Shown here piece after piece: positions 1 through 7,086 of a stretch of 13,317 bases of DNA. The DNA is from CAYRSS01 sp964426945 (GTDB taxonomy: Bacteria > Planctomycetota > Phycisphaerae > UBA1845). The position numbers were made by a program, and so were the translations under genes. The stretch covers positions 1-13,317 of the forward strand of contig CAYRSS010000083.1 of assembly GCA_964426945.1 (NCBI GenBank), in the 5' to 3' direction. The notes beneath the pieces are model-generated. The model was given only the letters and a program-made list of their open reading frames with translations, made no database searches and was not told the origin of the DNA. Every line of letters starts with the position of its first letter. Positions within the stretch are counted from its first letter, which is position 1.

Positions 1-1
1 C

Positions 2-3000
2 GACTGCTCGCGGCAGGTGTTCCAGATCCGACTTGTTGCCGGCCCCGAGTGCGCCATCGGCGACGTCCACGCGGTGGAGGACTGTAACGCCGACGGGCGT
101 CCAGACTCCTGTCAGGACTGCAATTTCAATGGCTTTGCCGACGAGTGCGACGTCGTGTACGGCCTGGCCCGCGACTGCAACGAGAACGGCGTGCCCGATA
201 CATGCGACTTCTCGCCCGGCCGCGGGATCACCCCGCCGCCGGACATCTGCTACTGCGGCGATGGCATCGTCGATGACGTGCTGGGCGAGGACTGCGACGA
301 CGGCGACGGCGAGCCGCGCGACTCGCCGACCTGCGACAGCGACTGCACGCCGGTTGAGTGCGGCGACGGTCACCAGAACCTGGCGGCGGGGGAAACCTGC
401 GACGACGGCAACCTCATCAACGGCGACGGGTGCGACGAGTTCTGCCAGACCGAGATCCAGTGCGGCAATGGCATTACGGAGGCCGGGGAGGACTGCGACG
501 ACGGCAACAGCGTCGAAGAGGACGCCTGCCGTAACGACTGCACCTTCAACGTGTGCGGCGACGGCGTGCTGAATCCTGCCGCGGAGCAGTGCGACGACGG
601 CAACCTGAATCCGGCAGACAGCTGCGACCAGCTCTGCCGCATCGTGGTCTGCGGGAACGGGATCCAGCAGCACGGCGAGCAGTGTGACGACGGCGACGGC
701 CAGCCGCGCGACAGCTCGACGTGCGACAGCGATTGCACCGTCGCCGCCTGCCGCGACGGATACCACAACCCGTTGGCGAATGAGGAATGCGATGACGGCA
801 ACAGCAGCAACACCGATGCCTGCCTGAACACCTGCGCGCTGGCGACCTGCGGCGACGGGTTCACCTGGCTCGGCATGGAGCAGTGCGACAACGGCGCTGC
901 CAACGACAACAACGCCGCCTGCAAAGAGGATTGCACCAACAACGTTTGCGGCGACGGCTTCTCGTGGCCCGGCGGCGGTCAGCCCTGCGATGACGGCAAC
1001 GTGATCAACGAGGACGCCTGCCTCAACACCTGCCAGCCGAACGAATGCGGCGATGGCTTCCCCTGGCCGGGCGGCGGGCAGACCTGCGACGACGGCAACC
1101 AGAGCAACGAGGACGGCTGCCTCAACACGTGCGTGCCCAACACGTGCGGCGACGGCTTCGTCAACATGGGCGTCGAGGCATGCGACGACGGCAACACGAA
1201 CAACGAAGACGGCTGCAAGAACGACTGCAGCCTCAACGTCTGCGGCGACGGAGTACCTTGGCCCGCAGGCGGCCAGCCCTGCGACGACGGCAACAGCAGC
1301 AACAACGACGCGTGCCTCAACTCGTGCCAGCCGAACGTGTGCGGCGACGGCTTCCCGTGGCCGGGGGGCGGTCAGCCCTGCGACGACGGCAACATGGTTA
1401 ACCAGGACGGCTGCCTCAACACCTGCCAGGCGAACGTGTGCGGCGACAGCTTCCCGTGGCCGGCGGGGGGGCAGGCGTGCGACGACGGGAACGCCGAGGA
1501 CTGCGACGCGTGCAGCAATGCCTGCACGATCTACACCTGCGGCGATGGTCTGACCCGGTGCGACGAGGAGTGCGACGACGCCAACAGCAACAACCAGGAC
1601 TCCTGCAAGAACGACTGCACCCTGAACGTCTGCGGCGACGGCGTGCCCTGGCCGGCGGGCGGACAGGTCTGCGACGACGGCAACAGCAACAACAACGACG
1701 CCTGCCGGAACGACTGCCTGCCGAACGTCTGCGGCGACGGGTTCCCGTGGCCGGCCGGGGGGCAGCCCTGCGACGACGCGAACAGCGATAATGAGGACGC
1801 CTGCCTCAACAGCTGTCAGCCCAACGTCTGCGGCGATTCGTTCCCCTGGCCAGGCGGCGGCCAGCCCTGCGATGACGGCAACGCCGTCAACGAGGACGAG
1901 TGCCTCAACACCTGCGAGTTGAACGTCTGCGGCGACGGCTTCGCCTGGCCGGCCGACGGGCAGCTCTGCGACGACGGCAATGCGAGCAACGAAGACGGGT
2001 GTCTCAACACCTGCGTGCCCAACACCTGCGGCGACGGGTTCACCAACGCCGGCGTCGAGGAGTGCGACGACGCCAACAGCGAAAACCAGGATGCCTGCAA
2101 GAACGATTGCACAGTGAACGTCTGCGGCGACGGGGTCTCCTGGCCGGGCGGCGGCCAACCGTGCGACGACGGCAACGCGGTCAACGAAGACGCGTGCCTG
2201 AACACCTGCCAGGACAACATCTGCGGCGACGGCTTCGCGTGGCCGGGTGGGGGACAGCTCTGCGACGACGGCAACGCGTCGAACAACGACGCGTGTGTTA
2301 ACACCTGCGTGCCCAACGAGTGCGGCGACGGCTTCGTGCACACCGGCGTCGAAGCCTGTGACGACGCCGGGGCCAGCGCGACCTGCGACGCGGACTGCAC
2401 CGCGGCGGAGTGCGGCGACGGCACGCTGAATCCGCTGGCCGGTGAGGAGTGCGACGATGGCGGCACGACCCCCGACGACGGCTGCGACGCCGCCTGTCAG
2501 ACTGAGGATTGCAACAACAACGGTATCCCGGATCTCGACGAGATCGCCGGCGGCCTGGTGACTGACTGCAACGGCAACGGCGTGCCCGACGTGTGCGAGG
2601 GCGATTGCGACAACAACGGCGTGCCTGATCCGTGCGACGTCGTGCCCGGAGCCATGCCGAACGCGACGGCGGCCAATGCTTGCGCAGCGGCCCAGGCGAT
2701 CTGCCCGGGTCGCGCGTACACGGGCACCACGGCAGGCTCGACCGCGGACGGGCAGACGTCCTGCGTGTCGGTGACCAGCCCGCGGGATGTGTGGTACCGG
2801 TATCGCCCCAACGCTAACGGGATCCTGACGGCTTCGCTTTGCGGATCGGCATTCAACACGGTGCTGTCAGTGCACTCCGGCTGTCCGGGCACGGCGGCGA
2901 ACTCGCTGGCCTGCAACGACGACTTCGCGGGATGCGCGCCCGGGTCTCAGGTCACGCTGCCGGTGACCGGCGGAGCGACCTACCTCATCCGCGTGTCGGG

Positions 3001-6000
3001 CGGGGCGAACTTCCTGACCGGCGCGTTTACGCTGACGCTGGACGGTCCGGTGTGTGCGCCGCTGGCGCAGGACTGCAATGGCAACGACCAGCCGGATCAC
3101 TGCGAGCCGCAGGAGGACTGCAACCAGAACGGCATCCAGGACATTTGCGACATCGCCTCGGGCTTCAGTGACGACTGCCAGTCCGACCTCATTCCCGACG
3201 AGTGCCAGATCGCGGCCGGCTCTGTCACCGTGCCCCCGGGCACGTACTACTGCCTTGATGATTGCTCCAGCGACTGCAACGCCAACGGCGTTCCGGACGA
3301 ATGCGAACCGGACTGCAACAACAACGGCTTCCCCGACGAGTGCGACACGTTCGACCATGACGGCTGCACCACGACCCACGGCCCGGGTACGAGCAACGCC
3401 GCCATCGAGGCGTGCGTCTGTGCGCTGGACCCGTTCTGTTGCAACGAGTCGTGGGACCAGACCTGCGTGAACCTGATGCTCGCGAGCGGCTGCGGCTGGT
3501 GCCCCAGCCGGGATTGCGACGGCGACCTCGTGCCGGACGAGTGCGAGTCGATGCCGGACTGCAATGCCAACGGCATCGGCGATCCGTGCGAGATCGCCGT
3601 GGGCAGCACGACCACGCCACCGGGTGAGTACTACTGCACCAGCGGATGCGCTGATGATTGCAACGCGAACGGCATCCCCGACGATTGCGAGAACGACTGC
3701 GACTGCAACGGGATTGACGACGTCATCGACTTGCAGAACAACCCCGCACTCGACTGCAATGCGAACGGCCGTATGGACAAGTGCGAGGCCTTCGCCTGCG
3801 AAGTGGCCGACTGCGACCAGAACGGCATTCCGGACGAGTGCGAGCTGCGCGACTGTGCGCCGGGCGACGTGAGCTGCGGCGACTGCAACGCCAATGGACT
3901 GATGGACCGATGCGACCTCAACGGGCTAGGCCCGATCTTCCTGGCGGGTGACGACGCCGACGACCAGAACCATTGCAACACGGCCACCCGGTGCGGCGGC
4001 CTGTGGCCGACGGTACTGTCGCTGGCCGTCTCTCACTCGCGGCTCAGCGGTGGCATCCTGGCGATCGGCGTCAACGGCGGCTTCTCGCAGAGTTCGCTGG
4101 AAGCGTGGAACGCCCCGCCGGCCGGGCCGAACGTGCCGATCACCTACGAGACCGACCCGGCGCGGATCGCCAACCCGGCGCTCGTGAACTTCAACGACTA
4201 CGCCGTGCTTTACATCCCGACTTCGGCGGCGGAAACCGCGGGCGGCATTACCGACGAGCAGTTGATCGCGCTGAACACGCGCAAACAGCACGTTGACATC
4301 TTCGTGAACCAGCTCGGCGGGGGCCTGATCGCCCTGGCCGAGAACCGCACGGATTACGCGTACGGCTGGCTGCCGCTGTGCATCGCGATTGACGAGCACG
4401 AGCCGCGCGAGCTGTCGCAGGTCTGCCCGACCGGCAACTTGCTTGAGCATGTGCCGCTCGCCAGCTGTCAGAACCTCAGCCACGAGCTGTACCACGTCTT
4501 CTTCACGGGGCCGCCCGGGTTCCTGGGTTTCGAGCCGTGGATCGTTTCGACCCAGGCGCCGTATACCGGGCAGGTGCACATGATCGTGCGGCTGTCGGGC
4601 AGCGGCGACTGCAACGCCAACGGCCTGCCCGACGAGTGCGAGCGTGTCGACTACGAGGCGTGCTGCCAGCTGCCGGACGCGGTCGGCTGTCCGGACACGA
4701 TCCTCCGCGAGTGCGACGACTGCAGCATCTGTGACGACGACTGCAACGACAACGGAATCCTCGATTCGTGCGACATCGCCGATGGCCGCAGCGACGACTG
4801 CAACGGCGACGGCATCCCCGACGAGTGCGACCTGTTCACGGGCAACTGCTGCGAGACGGGCCACGGCACGTCGTGCAGCAGCCCGCGAATCGCCGATTGC
4901 GTCTGCGATGTCGATCCGTACTGCTGCCTGGTCGAGTGGGATGCGCACTGCACGCGGCAGGTCGTGAGCCTTGGTTGCGCGGTTTGTGACGTCGACTGCG
5001 ACGGCAATGGAACACTCGACGAGTGTCAGATCGCCATCGATGCCGATCTCGACTGCGACGGCAACGGTGTGATCGACGAGTGCGAACTTCCCGAGAGCGA
5101 TTGCTGCGTGGTCGGCGACGGCCCCGGCTGCAGCGATCCCGTCGTGGAGGCGTGCGTCTGTGCCGACGATCCATTCTGCTGCCAGGAGCTGTGGGACGAG
5201 CGGTGCGTTCTGAACGTTGAGGCGCTGCGCTGCGGCTCATGCGGGCCGGACTGCAACCTGAACGGAATCCACGACGCCTGCGAGGCGACCGGTGGCGAGC
5301 CAGACTGCAACAGCGACAATGTGCCCGACGTCTGCCAGCCGAATGAGGACTGCGACGGCAGCGGCGTGCGCGATCTGTGCGAGATCGGTGCCGGGCTGCT
5401 GGAGGATTGCGATAACAACCTGTTCGCCGACATCTGCGAACCGCAGTTCGACTGCAACCAGAACAACATCGGCGATGCATGCGACATCTATGCGGAGGAC
5501 AGCGCGGACTGCAACCGCAACGGCATCCCCGACGAGTGCGAGATCCGGACCGGCAGCGTGACCACGCCGCCGGGCGTCTACTTCTGCCCGCAGTTCTGCA
5601 ACCCGGACTGCAACGCAGACGGGATTCCGGACTCGTGCCAGTTGCTGGGCAACGACTGCAACGGCAACGACGTTCCCGACGAGTGCGAGTCGACCGCGGA
5701 TTGCAACATGAACGGCCTGCGCGACATCTGCGAGATCTTCGCGGGAGCAGCGACCGACTGTAACGCCAACAGCGTACCGGACGTCTGCGAGATCGCCGTG
5801 GGCAGCGTAACCACGCCGCCGCGGGAGTACTTCTGCACGGCGAACTGCCAGAACGACTGCAATCGCAACGGCGTGCCGGACAACTGCGCCGGCGAGCAGG
5901 GGGCGTGCTTCGACGGCAACCCATGCACGGCGGACGTCTGCACGGGGACGACCTGCACATTCACGCCGCTGAACTGTGATGACGGTGACGGCTGCACGGT

Positions 6001-7015
6001 CGACAGCTGCAGCGCCGGAAGCTGCGTGAACCTCCCGCGTGTCTGCACCGACGGCGATCCCTGTACGCTCGACAGCTGCGCGGCGGGCGAATGCGTGTTC
6101 GAGCCCGTCGACTGCGACGACGGGGATCCGTGCACAACCGGTTTGTGCACAGGCGGCCAGTGCGTCCAGACACAGGTTTCCTGTGACGACGGCGACGCCT
6201 GCACCGTTGACACCTGCGGCGCGGAAGGCTGCACGAATGAGCCGATGCCCTGCTCAGACGGTGACGACTGCACGACGGATTCCTGCGTGGCGGGCGCTTG
6301 CGTGTTTGAGCCGGTCGTCTGCGACGACATGGATCCCTGCACGACCAACGGCTGCATGGGCGGAGCGTGCCATTATGTGCCGGTGATGTGCGACGACGAG
6401 GATTCGTGCACGCAGGACAGCTGCGTCGACGGCGCCTGCCAGTTCGAGATGATCATGTGCGACGACGGCAACCCGTGTACGCAGGACTTCTGTGCTGACG
6501 GGCTCTGCACAAGCCAGGCGATCGACTGCAGCGACGATGACCCGTGCACGATCGATACCTGCGTCGAGGGCACGTGTACACACACTCCCGATTCGACCTG
6601 CGGGACCGGCGCGTGCTGCGTGGCCGGGGGCTGTGTCGACGCGATGACGGAGTCGCAGTGCGACACGATGCGGTACGTGTGCAACGTGACGCTGCTCTTG
6701 CCGGCGACGTTCACGGGCTGCTACGGCGACATGGACGGCAACGGCTTCGTCAACGCCGCAGACCGCGGTTTCGTCTCGGCAGCCATCGGCGAGACGGATG
6801 CCGACCTGGTCTGCCTGCTCGACGTGGACGGCAACGGGTTCATCAATGCCGGCGACCGCGGGTTCATCGCGGCCGAGATCGGCCTGTGTTCACCGCTGCC
6901 CGACTGGCAGAACGGCAGCGGCTGTCGCCTCGGCGTGTGCCCCGATCCGCGCTTCACCGCGAGCGGCTCGTACCAGGGCGACGGCTCGAGCTGCTCGCAG
7001 ATCGAATGCCCGTAG
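2..7015 (+). CDS. Giant cysteine-rich mosaic secreted/surface protein (5' partial)
   Basis: The frame is open from base 2 to a TAG at 7013-7015, giving 2337 visible residues with no internal stop. The true start and any signal peptide lie left of the window, so the GTG at 17 is not a credible start. Domain order is: DCN repeats (80-205), 23 DUF4215-type disulfide repeats (254-2506), DCN repeats (2507-2635), a pre-peptidase-C-like beta domain (2660-3055), DCN repeats with a DPFCC module (3071-3913), a globular domain of unknown function (3920-4606), DCN repeats with two more DPFCC modules (4607-5887), ten 23-residue CDDGDPCT repeats (5906-6595), a dockerin-like EF-hand pair (6722-6883) and a short Cys-containing tail. 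Alternating cysteines imply an extracytoplasmic, disulfide-bonded product, and the Asp/Asn-rich loops suggest calcium binding. No transmembrane helix, LPxTG or PEP-CTERM signal is visible at the C-terminus. I recognise the architecture as planctomycete-like but not a named protein; scaffold, adhesin or cell-envelope roles are all possible. Confidence 0.93.
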   Translation, partial: DCSRQVFQIRLVAGPECAIGDVHAVEDCNADGRPDSCQDCNFNGFADECDVVYGLARDCNENGVPDTCDFSPGRGITPPPDICYCGDGIVDDVLGEDCDDGDGEPRDSPTCDSDCTPVECGDGHQNLAAGETCDDGNLINGDGCDEFCQTEIQCGNGITEAGEDCDDGNSVEEDACRNDCTFNVCGDGVLNPAAEQCDDGNLNPADSCDQLCRIVVCGNGIQQHGEQCDDGDGQPRDSSTCDSDCTVAACRDGYHNPLANEECDDGNSSNTDACLNTCALATCGDGFTWLGMEQCDNGAANDNNAACKEDCTNNVCGDGFSWPGGGQPCDDGNVINEDACLNTCQPNECGDGFPWPGGGQTCDDGNQSNEDGCLNTCVPNTCGDGFVNMGVEACDDGNTNNEDGCKNDCSLNVCGDGVPWPAGGQPCDDGNSSNNDACLNSCQPNVCGDGFPWPGGGQPCDDGNMVNQDGCLNTCQANVCGDSFPWPAGGQACDDGNAEDCDACSNACTIYTCGDGLTRCDEECDDANSNNQDSCKNDCTLNVCGDGVPWPAGGQVCDDGNSNNNDACRNDCLPNVCGDGFPWPAGGQPCDDANSDNEDACLNSCQPNVCGDSFPWPGGGQPCDDGNAVNEDECLNTCELNVCGDGFAWPADGQLCDDGNASNEDGCLNTCVPNTCGDGFTNAGVEECDDANSENQDACKNDCTVNVCGDGVSWPGGGQPCDDGNAVNEDACLNTCQDNICGDGFAWPGGGQLCDDGNASNNDACVNTCVPNECGDGFVHTGVEACDDAGASATCDADCTAAECGDGTLNPLAGEECDDGGTTPDDGCDAACQTEDCNNNGIPDLDEIAGGLVTDCNGNGVPDVCEGDCDNNGVPDPCDVVPGAMPNATAANACAAAQAICPGRAYTGTTAGSTADGQTSCVSVTSPRDVWYRYRPNANGILTASLCGSAFNTVLSVHSGCPGTAANSLACNDDFAGCAPGSQVTLPVTGGATYLIRVSGGANFLTGAFTLTLDGPVCAPLAQDCNGNDQPDHCEPQEDCNQNGIQDICDIASGFSDDCQSDLIPDECQIAAGSVTVPPGTYYCLDDCSSDCNANGVPDECEPDCNNNGFPDECDTFDHDGCTTTHGPGTSNAAIEACVCALDPFCCNESWDQTCVNLMLASGCGWCPSRDCDGDLVPDECESMPDCNANGIGDPCEIAVGSTTTPPGEYYCTSGCADDCNANGIPDDCENDCDCNGIDDVIDLQNNPALDCNANGRMDKCEAFACEVADCDQNGIPDECELRDCAPGDVSCGDCNANGLMDRCDLNGLGPIFLAGDDADDQNHCNTATRCGGLWPTVLSLAVSHSRLSGGILAIGVNGGFSQSSLEAWNAPPAGPNVPITYETDPARIANPALVNFNDYAVLYIPTSAAETAGGITDEQLIALNTRKQHVDIFVNQLGGGLIALAENRTDYAYGWLPLCIAIDEHEPRELSQVCPTGNLLEHVPLASCQNLSHELYHVFFTGPPGFLGFEPWIVSTQAPYTGQVHMIVRLSGSGDCNANGLPDECERVDYEACCQLPDAVGCPDTILRECDDCSICDDDCNDNGILDSCDIADGRSDDCNGDGIPDECDLFTGNCCETGHGTSCSSPRIADCVCDVDPYCCLVEWDAHCTRQVVSLGCAVCDVDCDGNGTLDECQIAIDADLDCDGNGVIDECELPESDCCVVGDGPGCSDPVVEACVCADDPFCCQELWDERCVLNVEALRCGSCGPDCNLNGIHDACEATGGEPDCNSDNVPDVCQPNEDCDGSGVRDLCEIGAGLLEDCDNNLFADICEPQFDCNQNNIGDACDIYAEDSADCNRNGIPDECEIRTGSVTTPPGVYFCPQFCNPDCNADGIPDSCQLLGNDCNGNDVPDECESTADCNMNGLRDICEIFAGAATDCNANSVPDVCEIAVGSVTTPPREYFCTANCQNDCNRNGVPDNCAGEQGACFDGNPCTADVCTGTTCTFTPLNCDDGDGCTVDSCSAGSCVNLPRVCTDGDPCTLDSCAAGECVFEPVDCDDGDPCTTGLCTGGQCVQTQVSCDDGDACTVDTCGAEGCTNEPMPCSDGDDCTTDSCVAGACVFEPVVCDDMDPCTTNGCMGGACHYVPVMCDDEDSCTQDSCVDGACQFEMIMCDDGNPCTQDFCADGLCTSQAIDCSDDDPCTIDTCVEGTCTHTPDSTCGTGACCVAGGCVDAMTESQCDTMRYVCNVTLLLPATFTGCYGDMDGNGFVNAADRGFVSAAIGETDADLVCLLDVDGNGFINAGDRGFIAAEIGLCSPLPDWQNGSGCRLGVCPDPRFTASGSYQGDGSSCSQIECP
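80..205 (+). repeat. N-terminal DCNxNGxPDxC repeat block (3 copies)
   Basis: Three copies of the DCNxNGxPDxC motif occur here (DCNADGRPDSC, DCNFNGFADEC, DCNENGVPDTC). The spacing of acidic and Asn residues (D-x-N-x-N-G-x-x-D) resembles a thrombospondin type-3 or EF-hand-like calcium loop with an added Cys pair. The calcium role is inferred. A linker containing PPP and ending in YC leads directly into the first DUF4215-type repeat. Confidence 0.8.
254..2506 (+). repeat. 23 tandem DUF4215 / Myxococcus-type Cys repeats
   Basis: I count 23 consecutive repeats of about 30-35 residues. Each begins CGDG (or CGNG, CRDG, CGDS), then has a CDDGN-like centre (with variants such as CDDAN and CDNG) and mostly ends in CxxxC, giving four core cysteines per unit. 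This matches the DUF4215 / Myxococcus cysteine-rich repeat family. Eleven units (8, 9, 11-13, 15-18, 20, 21) carry a WPxGGQ-like element before the second Cys, where other members have a shorter G-x-E-x segment. Most arrays of this family that I know are shorter; 23 units in one run is long. Units 13 and 14 each carry an extra Cys. Confidence 0.92.
1145..1927 (+). repeat. Higher-order tandem duplication of a four-repeat block
   Basis: Within the DUF4215 array, units 10-13 (1145-1537, 131 residues) and 14-17 (1538-1927, 130 residues) align one to one. Each block has the order: a short unit ending in CKNDC; a unit starting CGDGVPWPAGGQ; a unit starting CGDGFPWP; a unit starting CGDSFPWP. The CGDS variant occurs only at units 13 and 17. 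The 1-residue length difference lies in the first unit, which is 32 residues in one block and 31 in the other. A related order recurs at units 18-22. Confidence 0.8.
2507..2635 (+). repeat. DCN repeats between the DUF4215 array and the beta domain
   Basis: Three Asp/Asn repeats are present (DCNNNGIPDLDE, DCNGNGVPDVC, DCDNNGVPDPC). The first has lost the second Cys, replaced by an Asp/Glu run. They link the disulfide-repeat array to the following beta domain. Confidence 0.75.
2660..3055 (+). other. Pre-peptidase-C-like beta domain inside the giant protein
   Basis: About 132 residues here are not repetitive. The segment starts NATAANAC, has a VWYRYRP strand, a TVLSVHSGCPG strand and turn, LACNDDFAGC, then GATYLIRVSGG and FTLTLDGPVC. 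The order 'WYRY-P..G.L......FNTVLSVHSGC....LACNDD......V.L....G.TYLIRVSG' fits the bacterial pre-peptidase C-terminal (PPC) beta-sandwich type, which is frequent in large secreted planctomycete and myxobacterial proteins. It probably acts as a structural or binding module. Assignment is by pattern recall, not by search. Confidence 0.65.
3071..3913 (+). repeat. Central DCN repeat block with embedded modules
   Basis: Roughly a dozen DCNxNGxPDxC repeats occur here, separated by variable spacers. They are interrupted by one DPFCC module (3365-3502) and two copies of the 29-residue PPG-YYC composite (3218-3304 and 3602-3688). The last copies (DCNANGLMDRC) lead into the globular domain. Some units deviate, for example DCQSDLIPDEC and a DCDCNGIDD unit with an extra Cys. 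Confidence 0.85.
3365..3502 (+). repeat. DPFCC...WD..C module, copy 1
   Basis: This 46-residue Cys-rich module contains a THGPG turn, EACVCALDPFCC, SWDQTC and a final GCGWC. Two related copies lie at 4847-4987 and 5102-5242. The conserved core is CVC..DP(F/Y)CC...WD..C followed by C..C. I know this motif from planctomycete and myxobacterial secreted proteins but cannot give it a function. It sits between DCN repeats and is predicted to be disulfide-stabilised. Confidence 0.75.
3920..4606 (+). other. Globular domain of unknown function in the giant protein
   Basis: About 229 residues with few cysteines break the repeat architecture. Visible elements are: an entry motif FLAGDDADD; a hydrophobic strand GGILAIGVNGG; NDYAVLYIPTSAA; a helix-like stretch with TDEQLIALNTRK; FVNQLGGGLIALAEN; YGWLPL; and FFTGPPGFLGFEPW near the end. 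The order 'yavlyiPt - itdeqL.aL - fv..gGGLiAl' is reminiscent of class I glutamine-amidotransferase-like / ThuA-like folds, but no catalytic Cys-His pair is evident. I treat the fold as a suggestion only. It could be a ligand-binding or enzymatic head carried on the repeat stalk. Confidence 0.6.
4847..4987 (+). repeat. DPYCC...WD..C module, copy 2
   Basis: This 47-residue module starts CCETGHG and contains DCVCDVDPYCC, EWDAHC and a final GCAVC. It aligns with copies 1 and 3 at the CVC, DP(F/Y)CC, WD..C and closing C..C positions. Tyr replaces Phe in the core. Confidence 0.75.
5102..5242 (+). repeat. DPFCC...WD..C module, copy 3
   Basis: This 47-residue module starts CCVVGDGPGC and contains EACVCADDPFCC, LWDERC and a final RCGSC. 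It lies only about 115 bases after copy 2 and is separated from it by two DCDGNG-type repeats, so copies 2 and 3 look like a local duplication. Confidence 0.75.
5906..6595 (+). repeat. Ten exact 23-residue CDDGDPCT repeats
   Basis: Ten head-to-tail units, each exactly 23 codons (69 bp), follow the pattern C-D-D-G-D-x-C-T-x-D-x-C at positions 1-12 and a fourth Cys at position 17. Examples are CDDGDPCTTGLC and CSDGDDCTTDSC. All four cysteines are kept in all ten units and no unit gains or loses a residue. This repeat class is known from large secreted proteins of myxobacteria and planctomycetes. The invariant length contrasts with the length variation in the DUF4215 array upstream and suggests a regular rod-like stack. 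Confidence 0.9.
6722..6883 (+). other. Dockerin-like EF-hand pair near the C-terminus
   Basis: Two calcium-loop motifs, DMDGNGFVNAAD and DVDGNGFINAGD, are each followed by RGF(V/I)(S/A)A.IG, and are separated by about 20 residues. This is the duplicated F-hand arrangement of type I dockerin domains. In planctomycetes such C-terminal dockerin-like domains occur without a known cellulosome. Calcium binding is likely from the Asp/Asn positions; a cohesin partner is not seen in the window. Confidence 0.8.
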
Positions 7016-7061
7016 GACGCTGAGGACGCTCGGCGCCTGCGGGATCTCTTCCGGGTCGGCG

Positions 7062-7086
7062 GCGGCTTGCCCCGAGTGGGCACCGC
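7062..7086 (+). terminator. Possible weak terminator hairpin after the giant gene
   Basis: GCGG (7062-7065) and TGCCC (7068-7072) can pair with GGGCA (7078-7082) and CCGC (7083-7086) around the loop CGAGT, with a 2-nt bulge. Only two T residues follow, and the ligA -35 element starts at the next base. It may be a terminator without a U-tract, or chance pairing in GC-rich DNA. Confidence 0.25.

Larger units (their letters stand above)
4607..5887 (+). repeat. C-terminal DCN repeat block with two DPFCC modules
   Basis: Sixteen DCNxNGxPDxC-like repeats resume after the globular domain. Two DPFCC modules are embedded (4847-4987, 5102-5242), as are two more 29-residue PPG-YFC composites (5552-5638, 5801-5887). 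Across the whole visible protein I count about 34 DCN-type motifs. The block ends just before the first CDDGDPCT-type repeat. Confidence 0.85.

Noticed and set aside
254..2506. Regular ~99-bp periodicity that could suggest a CRISPR-like or noncoding repeat array
   Set aside because: The repeats stay in one reading frame, differ mainly at third codon positions and encode a known disulfide repeat, so they are protein repeats.
3926..5960. Long - strand frames (3926-4948 and 4836-5960) opposite the giant gene
   Set aside because: They have low-complexity Arg/Ala/Val-rich products typical of the reverse complement of GC-rich Cys/Asp codons, and no start signals.
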